A DNA stretch of 64,000 nt from Motiliproteus sp. MSK22-1 (GTDB lineage Bacteria > Pseudomonadota > Gammaproteobacteria > Pseudomonadales > Balneatricaceae), in assembly GCF_001968815.1 (NCBI RefSeq), contig NZ_MIEQ01000061.1:124001-188000 (forward strand), given 5' to 3'. How positions within the stretch are numbered: the first letter of the stretch is position 1; every line of letters starts with the position of its first letter. Positions 9,871-19,675 of this stretch are shown here, piece after piece. A program made the position numbers and the translations under genes. The notes beneath the pieces are model-generated. The model made no database searches. It was not told the DNA's origin and saw only the letters and a program-made list of their open reading frames with translations.

Positions 9871-10800
9871 CTACTGTTGAAGCCATCCCTTTAGTAGAAT
9901 TTCATCAACTTGTAAATATGCATTCACTCCATGGTTATTATGCATAAATATTCTGAAGTGTTTTACAAATGGAGTGGGCGTTGACAACATGATAACCTGA
10001 GAATCAACTTCCTGTATAATAAAACTTTCATGGTCCGTGTAGTTTATACCATCCATGGAGTATTGAATCGTTATATCTTTCGGAAGCCTCATGGCGTACC
10101 CTGATTTAGAAAAAATTTCAAAACTTTCAACCATTGTGTTAATAGAAAACTCTATATTCAACCACTGATTAGCATTGGAATTGACAAATGATGTCCAAGT
10201 ACCATATCCGTACCGTTCTGAAATAGCCTCGGGTACAATACCTACACTCCCTTTGAAACGATATCCATCAAAAGATCCAGCAGGTTCGTATCCAGATGAA
10301 CCATCAGAATACGTACTGCTGGCCGTATAGCTCGCTGCTGTTAAACTATTAGTTCCCAGAAGCGAGACGAATTCACTAGGTGTATTCGGTTTTTCAACAG
10401 TAAGGCGTTGTAAGTAGACCTGAATATTATCTGTGGCAGTTCTGACTTCAATATCTGCGTTTCCGTCACCATCAATATCTCTTACCGAAAAACCTTTAAT
10501 ATCAAAAATAGCTGTTTCATGCGGAGTTTCAAAACAAAGTGATGATTCAAGTCCAATCGTGCACTCTGTTCCCAAGTAAATGACAATTCGATCATCTACT
10601 CCACCGCTGCTCTCTTTTCTAACTAGGTCGAGAACGCCATCCCCATTTATATCGCCAACTTGACTGGATTCAATGAGAGTGCTTGATAGGCTTGGCGAGG
10701 AAGCTTCGAAACACAACTCATGACCATCTGTCGTAGTGCAGTTACTATAAGCAGGTTGAGCAATGAAAATACTTAATAGGATTACAGATATTCGTTTCAC
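9871..10800 (-). CDS. Secreted VCBS/FG-GAP-like and discoidin (F5/8C)-like protein
   Basis: 309 residues. The N terminus is a Sec signal peptide (MKRISVILLSIFIAQPAYS, cleavage near residue 19). Residues about 45-140 hold two calcium-binding FG-GAP/VCBS-like repeats, GDINGDGVLDLV and RDIDGDGNADIEV. Residues about 150-305 look like an F5/8 type C (galactose-binding-like) domain, with NANQWLNIEFS, a central DITIQYSMDGINY and a C-terminal beta strand before LLKGWLQQ. Proteins of this build bind carbohydrate or surface ligands outside the cell. There is no obvious catalytic domain or LPXTG/PEP-CTERM tail. It is flanked by long non-coding AT-rich DNA, and its ligand is unknown. Confidence 0.65.
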   Translation of the reverse strand: MKRISVILLSIFIAQPAYSNCTTTDGHELCFEASSPSLSSTLIESSQVGDINGDGVLDLVRKESSGGVDDRIVIYLGTECTIGLESSLCFETPHETAIFDIKGFSVRDIDGDGNADIEVRTATDNIQVYLQRLTVEKPNTPSEFVSLLGTNSLTAASYTASSTYSDGSSGYEPAGSFDGYRFKGSVGIVPEAISERYGYGTWTSFVNSNANQWLNIEFSINTMVESFEIFSKSGYAMRLPKDITIQYSMDGINYTDHESFIIQEVDSQVIMLSTPTPFVKHFRIFMHNNHGVNAYLQVDEILLKGWLQQ

Positions 10801-11365
10801 AGTTTAGAAATCCTTTATCTATTTATGGGAGTATTAAAATCGCGAATAACGGTAACTTATCTCCAACAAAACTAACTTAACCGTCAAATTATACTAAAAT
10901 ACGGATAAAAAATAGAATCCCCCCTATGTCCAAAATCTATACACTTTTCTGACAATGTCGATAGCTTTAGAACATCCTGATTCTCGACAATCTAGTGAGC
11001 CAATATTCCTTCATCAATTTCTCCATATCATTTGTTATCAGCTAAGGTATAGTCCAATAGAACCCCAATTTACATCAGATCACCTACTGTTGAACAAAGT
11101 GTAAAGAGTTTTCATATAATAGTTTCATCTTCGGGATCCGGTGACCAGTTAACTCCACACGAACTCATCACTATTACTTAAGATGAACAACATTTTACAT
11201 CGAGCCATACTAGTAAGAACTCCACAGAGCATCATACAATCGACCTTGATAAGCAGCTTATCAAGACCCAGGCTAATAACGATATGAAATAAAGAGATAG
11301 ATGAGTATCACTGATAATAGATATACTAGTGGGTCTCCGGATGAGAAAAACAAAGGAACAGACTG
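10801..11365. other. Intergenic region before cysK
   Basis: 565 bp without a credible gene. The first 150 bp should hold the promoter of the divergent minus-strand gene. A near-perfect palindrome at 11245-11265 lies about 100 bp upstream of cysK and is listed separately. The rest is AT-rich and unexplained. Confidence 0.4.
11245..11265. repeat. 21-bp palindrome upstream of cysK
   Basis: CTTGATAAGC at 11245-11254 and GCTTATCAAG at 11256-11265 are perfect 10-bp inverted arms around a single A. It sits 100 bp before the cysK start, where an operator or leader hairpin could act. It is not followed by a T-run. Confidence 0.45.
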
Positions 11366-12334
11366 ATGAGTAACCTTTACGCTGACAATTCTCTGACCAT
11401 AGGAAAGACCCCTCTGGTCAAGCTAAACCGTATTACCGATGCCAATATCTGGGTAAAGCTTGAAAGTCGAAACCCTGCAAATTCCGTGAAATGTCGTATC
11501 GGGGCCAATATGGTCTGGGAAGCAGAAAAGTCTGGAGCCCTGAAGCCAGGTATGACTATCGTAGAACCCACCAGCGGGAATACCGGTATTGCATTATGTT
11601 TTGTTGCGGCAGCCCGTGGCTACAAGGTGATTTTAACAATGCCTGAGACCATGAGCTTAGAACGTCGCAAAGTCATGAAAGCGCTGGGCGCAAATATAGT
11701 GTTAACAGAAGGCCCCAAAGGAATGAAGGGAGCTATTGAAAAGGCTAGCGAAATTGTGGACAGTGATCCGGATAGTCACTTTATGCCGCAACAGTTTGAA
11801 AACCCAGCCAACCCACAGATTCATGAAAAAACCACTGGACCTGAAATATGGGAAGATACCGATGGCAACATTGATATTCTGGTTTCAGGTGTCGGCACTG
11901 GAGGTACTATCACCGGTGTTTCACGCTATATCAAGAAGACTCAGGGCAAAGCGATCACTTCCGTAGCCGTTGAACCCACAGCCTCACCCGTTATCAGCCA
12001 GCACCTTCGTAATGAAGCGCTACAGCCGGCCCCTCATAAAATCCAAGGCATTGGCGCTGGTTTTATTCCAAAAAATCTGGATTTATCACTAGTCGATCAG
12101 GTTGAACTTGTCAGCAATGAAGAAGCAATCACAATGGCTAAGCGGTTAATGACCGAGGAAGGCATACTCGCTGGAATTTCCTGTGGTGCGGCTCTTGCTG
12201 CAGCACTAAAAGTGGCTCAACAAGAGCAACACAAAGGCAAAAATATTGTTGTAATACTGCCTGATTCTGGTGAACGCTACCTCTCAACTATACTTTTTGA
12301 TGGAGAGTTCAGCGACAACGAAAACGTCCAATAA
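11366..12334 (+). CDS. cysK: Cysteine synthase A (O-acetylserine sulfhydrylase)
   Basis: 322 residues. It shows the PLP lysine in [11 protein letters not shown] (Lys near residue 42), the substrate loop [10 protein letters not shown], and the phosphate-binding [14 protein letters not shown]. The C-terminal part has [12 protein letters not shown]. The enzyme makes cysteine from O-acetylserine and sulfide in the cytoplasm. Length matches CysK (about 320 residues) rather than the shorter CysM. It is monocistronic, with a terminator after it. The palindrome about 100 bp upstream may be regulatory; no CysB-like site could be assigned by eye. Confidence 0.95.
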   Translation: MSNLYADNSLTIGKTPLVKLNRITDANIWVKLESRNPANSVKCRIGANMVWEAEKSGALKPGMTIVEPTSGNTGIALCFVAAARGYKVILTMPETMSLERRKVMKALGANIVLTEGPKGMKGAIEKASEIVDSDPDSHFMPQQFENPANPQIHEKTTGPEIWEDTDGNIDILVSGVGTGGTITGVSRYIKKTQGKAITSVAVEPTASPVISQHLRNEALQPAPHKIQGIGAGFIPKNLDLSLVDQVELVSNEEAITMAKRLMTEEGILAGISCGAALAAALKVAQQEQHKGKNIVVILPDSGERYLSTILFDGEFSDNENVQ

Positions 12335-12376
12335 ACAGCCTCTATCTACGGCATCTTCTATTCTACGACATCAGTT

Positions 12377-12427
12377 CCCAGCGTCGAAGCTCTGTTGCTT
12401 GACGCTGGGTTTATATAGCCTTTTTCA
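12377..12427 (+). terminator. Probable terminator of cysK
   Basis: CCCAGCGTC at 12377-12385 pairs with GACGCTGGG at 12401-12409, with an extra inner AAGC/GCTT pairing. The tail is TTTATATAGCCTTTTTC, only partly T-rich. Confidence 0.6.
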
Positions 12428-12611
12428 ACCTTGTCGACAACAATCTAATCAGGAACAGAGTTTTCCCTGACTCATATCAAACTTTTCTAAAGCACAATAC
12501 GGTAAACTAAGGTTTCCACCGACAACTGAAATCTGCCAAGGTACGCCAGCATCCGGGGTGTGTAAAAGCCAGCAGGACGAACCGATGACTTCAGCAGAGG
12601 CTCCTTAACAG

Positions 12612-14546
12612 ATGAGCTTTCCCTACAAAATCACCCTTACCTACTTTTTGTTTTCCATTGCCTGGATAGCTTCGTCAGATCATGCCTTGACGGTCTTGTT
12701 CGATGGTGATGATCTGTTTGCCGCCCAAACTTACAAGTCGTGGTTCTTTGTTGTGTTTACCAGCATTATGATGTTGCTTTTTTTACTGCGGGAAACCCGC
12801 AACAGAGAAAAAAATGAAGCCACTTTGGCTAAACAGCGGGAAAGCATCAGTAAACTAAGCCAGGCAGTCAGCCAGAGCCCGGTCAGTGTTATTGTAGCGA
12901 ATGACAAGGGGCGCATTGAATATGTCAACAGCGCTTTCGAACAGGTCAGCGGCTACAGCATGAAAGAAATCCTTGATGCCAACCCCCAGCTGTTTGATCA
13001 GGGCAAAAACCCGCAGGCAATCTATGATGAACTCTGGAACACTATTAACGCGGGTAAACAATGGCAAGGCGAGCTGCTGAATCGTCGCAAAAATGGCACT
13101 AGCTACTGGGTTTACGCAAAGGTTTCCCCAGTACAGAATGATGAAGGCGAGATTACCCACGTCCTGGCGATTGAAGAAGATATAACCCAACGCAAGACTC
13201 AGGAAAACAGGATAAAACATCAAGCCAATTACGATAACCTGACAGAGTTGCCGAACCGCTTCCTGGCAATGGATCGAATGAGCCAATCGATCAACAATGC
13301 CATTCGTCATGATCATGCTGTTGTCCTTATGTTTATTGATTTGGATGATTTTAAGCGCATCAACGATTCTCTGGGAAATGAGATAGGTGACCAGCTGATA
13401 AGCCTGGCTGCATCGCGAATTGCTGAAACCGTTCGCCAGACCGATACCGTTGCTCGCTATGGCGGGGATGAATTCCTGGTAATCCTCAATCATCTGGACA
13501 GCCCTACTGACGCCCCCCGAGTTGCTGAGAAATTACTGTCCAGTCTGGGTAGCAGCTTCTTTATCGAGGGCCATGAATTAAATATAACGGCCAGTATCGG
13601 AATGGCCATTTTCCCAGAGGATGGGCAGGACCCCTACGAACTGTTACGAAATGCTGACGCTGCCATGTTTGCCGCCAAAGATGAAGGCGGAAACAGATAC
13701 GAGTTCCATTCAGCAGATGTCAATGAAGCAGCCGTTGAGCGGATGAAGGTTGAGAAGAAACTTCGCCTGGCCCTGGAGCACAATGAATTATCCCTCCATT
13801 ATCAGCCTTTAGTTGATATGGAAAGCGGGCGTATTATTAACGCAGAAGTACTGCTTCGCTGGAATAACCCGGAACTCGGGCTCGTTCCACCAGAGGTCTT
13901 CCTGCCACTGGCAGAAGCAACAGGGCTTATTGTTCCTATCGGTGAGTGGGTCATTCAAAACTCCTGTTCGCAGCTAAAGAACTGGCATCAGCATGGGGTT
14001 GAGCAACTGAGTCTGATGATTAACATTTCCCCTCGACAGTTTGGCGACCGAAACCTGGTCCGCTCAATTGTCGAAACCCTGGATAACCTTGAACTCAACG
14101 GTAACTGCCTTGAGCTTGAGATAACAGAAACCCTGTTATTGCGCAATCAGGACGAAACCCGTTCGACTCTCAGCAAACTCCGCGAGAAGGGAATCCGGAT
14201 AGCCTTGGACAACTTTGGTTCAGGCCACTCCTCATTAAGTCACCTTAAACACTTCCCTCTGGACACACTGAAAATAGATCGTTCATCAGTCGGTGCTCTA
14301 AACCTGGAAAGTGAAAAAGCGTTGATGGAAGGAACACTGACGGCTGCCAGAGGATTGGGGCTCAAAACCGTTGGAGAAGGGGTAGAGACCTGTGAACAGT
14401 ATAACTATCTGAAACACCAGGGGATTGATGAAGTACAGGGGTTTTTGTTCACGCCAGCCCTGCCTGCTGATGAATTCCTGGCTTATTACCAATCATTCAA
14501 GCAACCACCGTCACGAGATAGCGAACAGGATAATAATGCAAGCTAA
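12612..14546 (+). CDS. Membrane-linked PAS-GGDEF-EAL protein (cyclic di-GMP turnover)
   Basis: 644 residues. Two hydrophobic segments (about 8-28 and 43-60) anchor it in the inner membrane. A PAS domain with PAC tail follows (about 80-195, ending EDITQRKTQENR), then GGDEF (about 205-365) and EAL (about 380-630). The diguanylate cyclase motif is intact (YGGDEF, Gly284-Phe288), with the inhibitory-site RQTD five residues before it. In the EAL domain the signature is EVLLRW (Glu412), and the usual DDFGTG loop reads DNFGSG (Asp533-Asn534), which replaces one metal-binding aspartate; GEGVET and VQGF are kept. Cyclase activity is likely, and phosphodiesterase activity may be reduced. The signal sensed by PAS is unknown. 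Confidence 0.9.
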   Translation: MSFPYKITLTYFLFSIAWIASSDHALTVLFDGDDLFAAQTYKSWFFVVFTSIMMLLFLLRETRNREKNEATLAKQRESISKLSQAVSQSPVSVIVANDKGRIEYVNSAFEQVSGYSMKEILDANPQLFDQGKNPQAIYDELWNTINAGKQWQGELLNRRKNGTSYWVYAKVSPVQNDEGEITHVLAIEEDITQRKTQENRIKHQANYDNLTELPNRFLAMDRMSQSINNAIRHDHAVVLMFIDLDDFKRINDSLGNEIGDQLISLAASRIAETVRQTDTVARYGGDEFLVILNHLDSPTDAPRVAEKLLSSLGSSFFIEGHELNITASIGMAIFPEDGQDPYELLRNADAAMFAAKDEGGNRYEFHSADVNEAAVERMKVEKKLRLALEHNELSLHYQPLVDMESGRIINAEVLLRWNNPELGLVPPEVFLPLAEATGLIVPIGEWVIQNSCSQLKNWHQHGVEQLSLMINISPRQFGDRNLVRSIVETLDNLELNGNCLELEITETLLLRNQDETRSTLSKLREKGIRIALDNFGSGHSSLSHLKHFPLDTLKIDRSSVGALNLESEKALMEGTLTAARGLGLKTVGEGVETCEQYNYLKHQGIDEVQGFLFTPALPADEFLAYYQSFKQPPSRDSEQDNNAS

Positions 14547-14660
14547 GAGCAACCACAGCCTCTTAACTCCCTTAAAGACACTCTTTTAGCTCTTTTGAGA
14601 TAAGTGGGCAGATAAGTAATGACCGGCCTGAATTACGACAGACTTCCCGATGAAATATAA

Positions 14661-14698
14661 AAAAACCGGAATCCTCACTGTGAATTCCGGTTTTTTTT
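14661..14698. terminator. Bidirectional terminator between the GGDEF-EAL gene and aceF
   Basis: AAAAACCGGAA at 14661-14671 pairs with TTCCGGTTTTT at 14685-14695, with a T-run on the plus strand and an A-run ahead of the stem that serves the minus strand. The genes on both sides converge on it. Confidence 0.85.
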
Positions 14699-14774
14699 GG
14701 TTTGATCAGCGAGCTTAAGCGCTCAACTGACCAGCATTAGTCAAATTTTTGACTGCTCTGCTAATCACTTCTGA

Positions 14775-16739
14775 CTACAGAACCAAGCGACGAACGTCAC
14801 TTAACACGGCACCCAGGGTATGCATAAAGCGCCCGGCATCAGCGCCATTTATCGCACGATGATCATAAGACAGAGCCAAGGGCAACATTGTCCGGGGAAC
14901 AAACTCAGATCCATTCCACTTAGGCTTAACATCAGCTCGTGAAACCCCGAGAATAGCAACTTCTGGTGATGGAACTATCGGCGTAAAGCCCGTTCCTCCA
15001 AGCCCTCCCAGGCTGGAAATAGTAAAACATGAACCCTGCATTTCTGCGGGTTTCAGTTTACGATCCTTGGCTTTTGCACCCAGCTCTGCAGCTTCTTTTG
15101 CCAACTCAAATATGGATTTCTTATCAGCATCACGAATCACGGGCACTACAAGGCCTGCTGGAGTATCCATGGCAATACCAATGTGAATATATTTCTTATG
15201 GACAATATGCTCACCATCCGCATGCATAGAGACGTTGAAGTTTGAATGAGCCCGCAGAGCAAAAGCGACCGCTTTTATTAAAAACGGCATCGGTGTAACT
15301 TTTGTACCGGCCTTCTCTGCATCTGCTTTGATAGATTTTCTGAATGCTTCCAGATCAGTGATATCAATATCATCAAATTGAGTAACGTGAGGCACATTAA
15401 GCCAGCAGCGAGTCATGTTTGCTGCCGTAACTTTCTTAATCTTGCTCATCTTCTCCAATTCAATTTCACCAAATTGAGAGAAGTCCACCTCTGGAATCGC
15501 AGGAATACCGCTACCGGAGGCTGGAGCAGCGGCCTGAGGCGCTTTTTTCACTTCGGTAAGCGCCTTTTTGACGTAAGACTGAACATCTTCTTTCAGAATT
15601 CGTCCTTTTGGACCTGTCCCGGTGACCAGCAGCAGATCCACACCAAACTCTCTGGCTATGGCTCGAACAGCAGGCCCTGCATGCACCTTCTTATTGGATT
15701 TCTCCAAAACCTGAAGATCACCAGTACCGGTCGCAGCGGCACTTTTGGCGGGAGCGACAGAAGCAGGGGCAGGCGAAGTAGCAGCTGCCGCGGGAGCAGA
15801 AGCCTGGACAGCAGGTGCCGCAGAGGCACCTGCAATCTCCAGCTCCAGAATCTGATCACCTTCAGAAACAGTGTCGCCCTCCTTAATCTGTACAGACTTA
15901 ACAACACCGTCTTTTGGTGCAGGCACTTCCATTGAAGCCTTATCAGTCTCCAACACGATTAAAGAATCGCCCTCGGCAATCTCATCACCGGCTTTAATAC
16001 AAACCTCAATCACATCCACATCGGTACTACCACCGATATCGGGAACCTTGATAGCCTCAACAGCGCCAGCTACAGGAGCAGCTGGTGCCGGTGAAGAAGC
16101 TTCAGGTGCTGCCTCCGGAGTTGTGACAGGGGCAGACACCGCCGCTCCAGCAACCCTCAGTACAAGAATGGCATCACCTTCAGAGATAGTTCCGCCTTCA
16201 GTGACACTTAAAGACTCAACAACACCTGCTTTCGGTGCCGGTACCTCCATAGAGGCCTTATCTGTTTCCAAAACGATTAAAGAGTCACCTTCAGCGACTT
16301 CGTCACCAGCTTTGACGCAGACTTCAATAATATCTACATCTGAGTGACCACCGATATCAGGAACAACGATTGTTTCAGAAGCAGCGGTTTCAGAGGCAAC
16401 GGTTTCGGAAGCAGAAACAGTACTGCTGGCTTCGGCAACCGGTGTAGTTGGAGCAGGCTCTGCAGCAGGAGCCGGTGCAGGAGTTTCTGCAACGGCGGTA
16501 CCTGCTACAACCAACTGCAAAATGGCATCACCCTCTTTACAGGTATCGCCTTCCTTAATAGTCAAGGAAGCAACAGTGCCCCCTTCAGGAGCAGGAACCT
16601 CCATGGAAGCCTTATCCGTTTCCAACACAATCAGTGAATCACCTTCACTGATCTCATCACCGACAGCCACACAGACTTCAATAACATCAACATCTTCAGA
16701 GCCACCAATATCCGGGACATAAATCGTTTTAGCAGTCAC
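14775..16739 (-). CDS. aceF: Pyruvate dehydrogenase E2, dihydrolipoyllysine acetyltransferase
   Basis: 654 residues. Three N-terminal lipoyl domains (about 3-77, 120-193 and 231-304) each carry ETDKASMEVPAP with the lipoylated Lys. They are joined by Ala/Pro-rich flexible linkers. A peripheral subunit-binding domain follows (about 355-390, HAGPAVRAIAREFGVD), then the catalytic domain ending with SYDHRAINGADAGRF, where His and Asp are the acyltransferase residues. It transfers acetyl groups to CoA in the pyruvate dehydrogenase complex. Three lipoyl domains match E. coli rather than the two in Pseudomonas. It lies 62 bp after aceE in one operon. The E3 gene lpd is not adjacent. Confidence 0.96.
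   Translation of the reverse strand: MTAKTIYVPDIGGSEDVDVIEVCVAVGDEISEGDSLIVLETDKASMEVPAPEGGTVASLTIKEGDTCKEGDAILQLVVAGTAVAETPAPAPAAEPAPTTPVAEASSTVSASETVASETAASETIVVPDIGGHSDVDIIEVCVKAGDEVAEGDSLIVLETDKASMEVPAPKAGVVESLSVTEGGTISEGDAILVLRVAGAAVSAPVTTPEAAPEASSPAPAAPVAGAVEAIKVPDIGGSTDVDVIEVCIKAGDEIAEGDSLIVLETDKASMEVPAPKDGVVKSVQIKEGDTVSEGDQILELEIAGASAAPAVQASAPAAAATSPAPASVAPAKSAAATGTGDLQVLEKSNKKVHAGPAVRAIAREFGVDLLLVTGTGPKGRILKEDVQSYVKKALTEVKKAPQAAAPASGSGIPAIPEVDFSQFGEIELEKMSKIKKVTAANMTRCWLNVPHVTQFDDIDITDLEAFRKSIKADAEKAGTKVTPMPFLIKAVAFALRAHSNFNVSMHADGEHIVHKKYIHIGIAMDTPAGLVVPVIRDADKKSIFELAKEAAELGAKAKDRKLKPAEMQGSCFTISSLGGLGGTGFTPIVPSPEVAILGVSRADVKPKWNGSEFVPRTMLPLALSYDHRAINGADAGRFMHTLGAVLSDVRRLVL
15830..16733 (-). 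repeat. Three tandem lipoyl-domain repeats within aceF
   Basis: Three copies of about 225 bp separated by Ala/Pro linker sequence. Each encodes the same ETDKASMEVPAP core and a near-identical surround. Nucleotide similarity is high enough for the repeats to recombine and change domain number, as known for E2 genes. Confidence 0.8.
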
Positions 16740-16801
16740 AGTCGTTATCCTTTAATTTTCGTCGCTAACAATTCAAAAGTTGCTTACCCAAAGCTGCGGA
16801 G

Positions 16802-19480
16802 TTACACGGTCAATGGGTTAGGCTTCTCTGGATTGATGTTGAATTTCTTCAGTGCTTTAGTGACTTCAGCCGGCTTAATAGTGCCATCGTCTGCCAAAGC
16901 TTTCAGCGCTGCAATAACAACGTAGTATCGGTTAACTTCGAAGAATTCACGCAACTTACTGCGCGTATCGCTGCGACCAAAACCATCGGTTCCCAGCACA
17001 CGGTAGGTACCGGGTACAAATTCACGAATCTGGTCAGCATAAGACTTGATATAGTCGGTAGACGCAATAACAGGCCCGTTACGATCTTCAAGACATTCCT
17101 CTACGTACGACTTACGACTTGGTTCTTCTGGGTGCAGCATGTTCCAGCGCGAGACATCAAGAGCTTCCCGACGAAGTTCGTTAAAACTGGTCGCACTCCA
17201 GACGTCAGACTCTACGCCATAATCAGTTCGCAGAATATCGGCAGCGGCACGCACTTCACGCAGAATGGTTCCGCTACCCATCAACTGGACTTTCTTCTTC
17301 GCGCTCTTTTTGCCTTCTTCCAACAGATATAGACCTTTGATGATCCCCTCTTCAGCTCCTGCCGGCATGGCTGGTTGCTGGTAGTTTTCATTCATCACGG
17401 TCAGGTAATAGAACTTGTTCTCTTTATCCTGGAACATCCGAGTCAGACCGTTCTGGATAATGACAGCTAATTCATAGCCGTAGGTAGCATCATAGGAAAC
17501 ACAGTTGGGAATCATGTTCGCCAGCAACAAACTGTGCCCATCTTCATGCTGAAGCCCTTCACCGTTGAGGGTGGTTCGGCCAGCAGTCGCACCAATCAGG
17601 AAACCACGGGCCTGAGAGTCACCCGCAGCCCAAACCAGATCCATCGTCCGTTGCAAACCAAACATGGAATAACTGATATAAAAAGGAATCAGAGTACAGT
17701 TGTGATTACTGTAAGAGGTGGCGGCAGCAATCCAGGCAGACATAGAGCCGGCTTCGTTGATACCCTCTTCCAAAATCTGACCGGTTTTTGATTCCTTGTA
17801 CCACATGATCTGATCTCTATCATGCGGGACATAGCTCTGGCCTTCAGACGTATAGATACCCAGCTGGCGGAACATCCCTTCCATACCAAAAGTACGGGCT
17901 TCATCCGGTACAATTGGCACGATACGTTCGCCAATGTTTTTATCCTTGGCCAGCGTAGAAAGAGTGCGGACAAAAGACATTGTTGTAGAAAGTTCTCGTT
18001 TGCCACTGTCTTTCAGCTGACCACTCAGGGCCTCAAGAGGTGGGATTTCCAATGCTTCAAAATCAGCCCGACGCTGAGGATAGAAGCCACCCAATTTCTC
18101 ACGACGCCCCATCATGTATTTCAGTTCAGGACTGTCCGGCGCAGGGCGGTAATATGGAACCGTCTTGAGTTGATTATCATCCAATGGAATATTAAAGCGA
18201 TCACGGAAATCAACCAGATCATCCATTGCCACTTTCTTCATGGAATGGGTGTCGTTTTTAGCCTCACCCGACTTACCTGTGCCGTAACCCTTTACAGTCT
18301 GAGCAAGAATCACGGTAGGCTGACCTTTATGATTCACCGCTTCGTGATAGGCCGCGTAGACTTTATAAGGATCATGGCCACCACGGTTCAGGTTCATAAT
18401 GTCTTCATCAGACATATCCTTAACCATTTCCAGCAGCTCAGGGTATTTGCCAAAGAAGTGCTCACGGGTATAAGCCCCTCCGTTAGCCTTACAGTTCTGC
18501 AGCTCGCCGTCGCACACTTCATTCATGCGCTTAAGTAACAGCCCCTTGTCATCTTTTTCGAACAATGGGTCCCAGTGACGCCCCCAGAGAACTTTGATTA
18601 CATTCCACCCGGCACCACGGAATTCACCTTCCAGTTCCTGAACAATTTTACTGTTTCCGCGTACAGGACCATCAAGACGCTGCAGGTTACAGTTAATGAC
18701 AAAGATAAGGTTTTCCAGATTCTCACGGCCCGCCAAAGATATAGCCCCCAGAGATTCAGGCTCATCACACTCACCATCTCCAAGAAAACACCATACTTTC
18801 CGATCGCCGCGGTTAATCAGTTCGCGAGCTGAAAGGTAGCGCATCACATGTGCCTGATAAATGGCCTGGATAGGACCAAGTCCCATGGATACTGTAGGGA
18901 ACTGCCAGAAATCCGGCATCAGCCATGGGTGAGGGTAAGAAGAGAGACCGTTTCCATCAACTTCGCGACGGTAGTTATCCAACTGCTCTTCGGTCAGGCG
19001 ACCTTCCAAATACGCGCGGGAGTAGATACCTGGTGCAATATGGCCCTGGAAAAACACCAGATCCCCTTCCTGCTCACCTTCAGGGCCACGGAAGAAGTTG
19101 TTGAAGCCAATATCATAAAGTGTCGCAGAAGAAGAGAAACTGGAAATATGACCACCAAGCCCTTCGTCATTGTCATTAGCCCGCATGACCATGGCCATTG
19201 CATTCCATCGAATGAGAGAGCGGATGCGACGCTCCATAAACAGATCACCAGGAAGCGGCTGTTCATCTTTTGGTTCGATGGTATTTACGTAAGAGGTGGT
19301 AAGGGAAGAAGGAGCTCCGGCTCCAAGCCCTTTTGCTTTTTCACCGAGTTTGGCAAGAAGATATTTTGCTCTATCTGAGCCTTCATTTTTCGCAACGGAT
19401 TCAAGTGCGTCCAGCCATTCCTGAGTTTCAATAGGATCGATATCTTCGATTCTTTCTTCTTGCACAGTGATGTTCTCCAT
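16802..19480 (-). CDS. aceE: Pyruvate dehydrogenase E1 component (homodimeric)
   Basis: 892 residues from ATG at 19480; an in-frame TTG 12 bp upstream is the alternative. The N terminus DIDPIETQEWLDALESV matches E. coli AceE. The thiamine diphosphate site is seen in the GDGECDEPESLGAISLA to LQRLDGPVRGN stretch (the GDG...NCN motif). ThDP-dependent decarboxylation of pyruvate and transfer to E2 lipoyl groups occur in the cytoplasm. It precedes aceF in the same operon and follows the GntR-type regulator by 221 bp, where two palindromes of the TGTAGTAATACTACA type lie, so its expression is probably controlled there rather than only by read-through. Confidence 0.96.
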   Translation of the reverse strand: MENITVQEERIEDIDPIETQEWLDALESVAKNEGSDRAKYLLAKLGEKAKGLGAGAPSSLTTSYVNTIEPKDEQPLPGDLFMERRIRSLIRWNAMAMVMRANDNDEGLGGHISSFSSSATLYDIGFNNFFRGPEGEQEGDLVFFQGHIAPGIYSRAYLEGRLTEEQLDNYRREVDGNGLSSYPHPWLMPDFWQFPTVSMGLGPIQAIYQAHVMRYLSARELINRGDRKVWCFLGDGECDEPESLGAISLAGRENLENLIFVINCNLQRLDGPVRGNSKIVQELEGEFRGAGWNVIKVLWGRHWDPLFEKDDKGLLLKRMNEVCDGELQNCKANGGAYTREHFFGKYPELLEMVKDMSDEDIMNLNRGGHDPYKVYAAYHEAVNHKGQPTVILAQTVKGYGTGKSGEAKNDTHSMKKVAMDDLVDFRDRFNIPLDDNQLKTVPYYRPAPDSPELKYMMGRREKLGGFYPQRRADFEALEIPPLEALSGQLKDSGKRELSTTMSFVRTLSTLAKDKNIGERIVPIVPDEARTFGMEGMFRQLGIYTSEGQSYVPHDRDQIMWYKESKTGQILEEGINEAGSMSAWIAAATSYSNHNCTLIPFYISYSMFGLQRTMDLVWAAGDSQARGFLIGATAGRTTLNGEGLQHEDGHSLLLANMIPNCVSYDATYGYELAVIIQNGLTRMFQDKENKFYYLTVMNENYQQPAMPAGAEEGIIKGLYLLEEGKKSAKKKVQLMGSGTILREVRAAADILRTDYGVESDVWSATSFNELRREALDVSRWNMLHPEEPSRKSYVEECLEDRNGPVIASTDYIKSYADQIREFVPGTYRVLGTDGFGRSDTRSKLREFFEVNRYYVVIAALKALADDGTIKPAEVTKALKKFNINPEKPNPLTV

Positions 19481-19603
19481 TAGTAACAACAAGCAGCAGA
19501 TGTAGACAGCAAAGAGTTGGTATAAACGACAAGGAAACCTAAGCCTAGATCACCAGAAAGCAGTATTCACGCTGCAACGCAACATACCACCTCGTGTAAA
19601 AAA

Positions 19604-19620
19604 CTGTAGGAATACTACAG
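19604..19620. promoter_or_regulatory. Candidate operator upstream of aceE (site 1)
   Basis: CTGTAGGAATACTACAG is an inverted repeat with one mismatch around AAT, matching the TNGTNNNACNA pattern of FadR-subfamily GntR regulators only partly (AGG in place of AGT). It lies about 125 bp upstream of the aceE start. Confidence 0.5.
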
Positions 19621-19675
19621 AAACAACCTAAAGATGTCTACAAAATACACAACAACAGACATAAATTCCGCAAAT

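Noticed and set aside
12500-12611. Possible riboswitch (cyclic di-GMP or guanidine-II like) before the GGDEF-EAL gene
   Set aside because: GGACGAACC resembles an ACGR loop, but the second hairpin and closing stems are missing, and no GEMM motif is found.
15378-16637. Several plus-strand frames opposite aceF
   Set aside because: They are produced by the repeated lipoyl domains and biased Ala/Pro codons of aceF on the minus strand.
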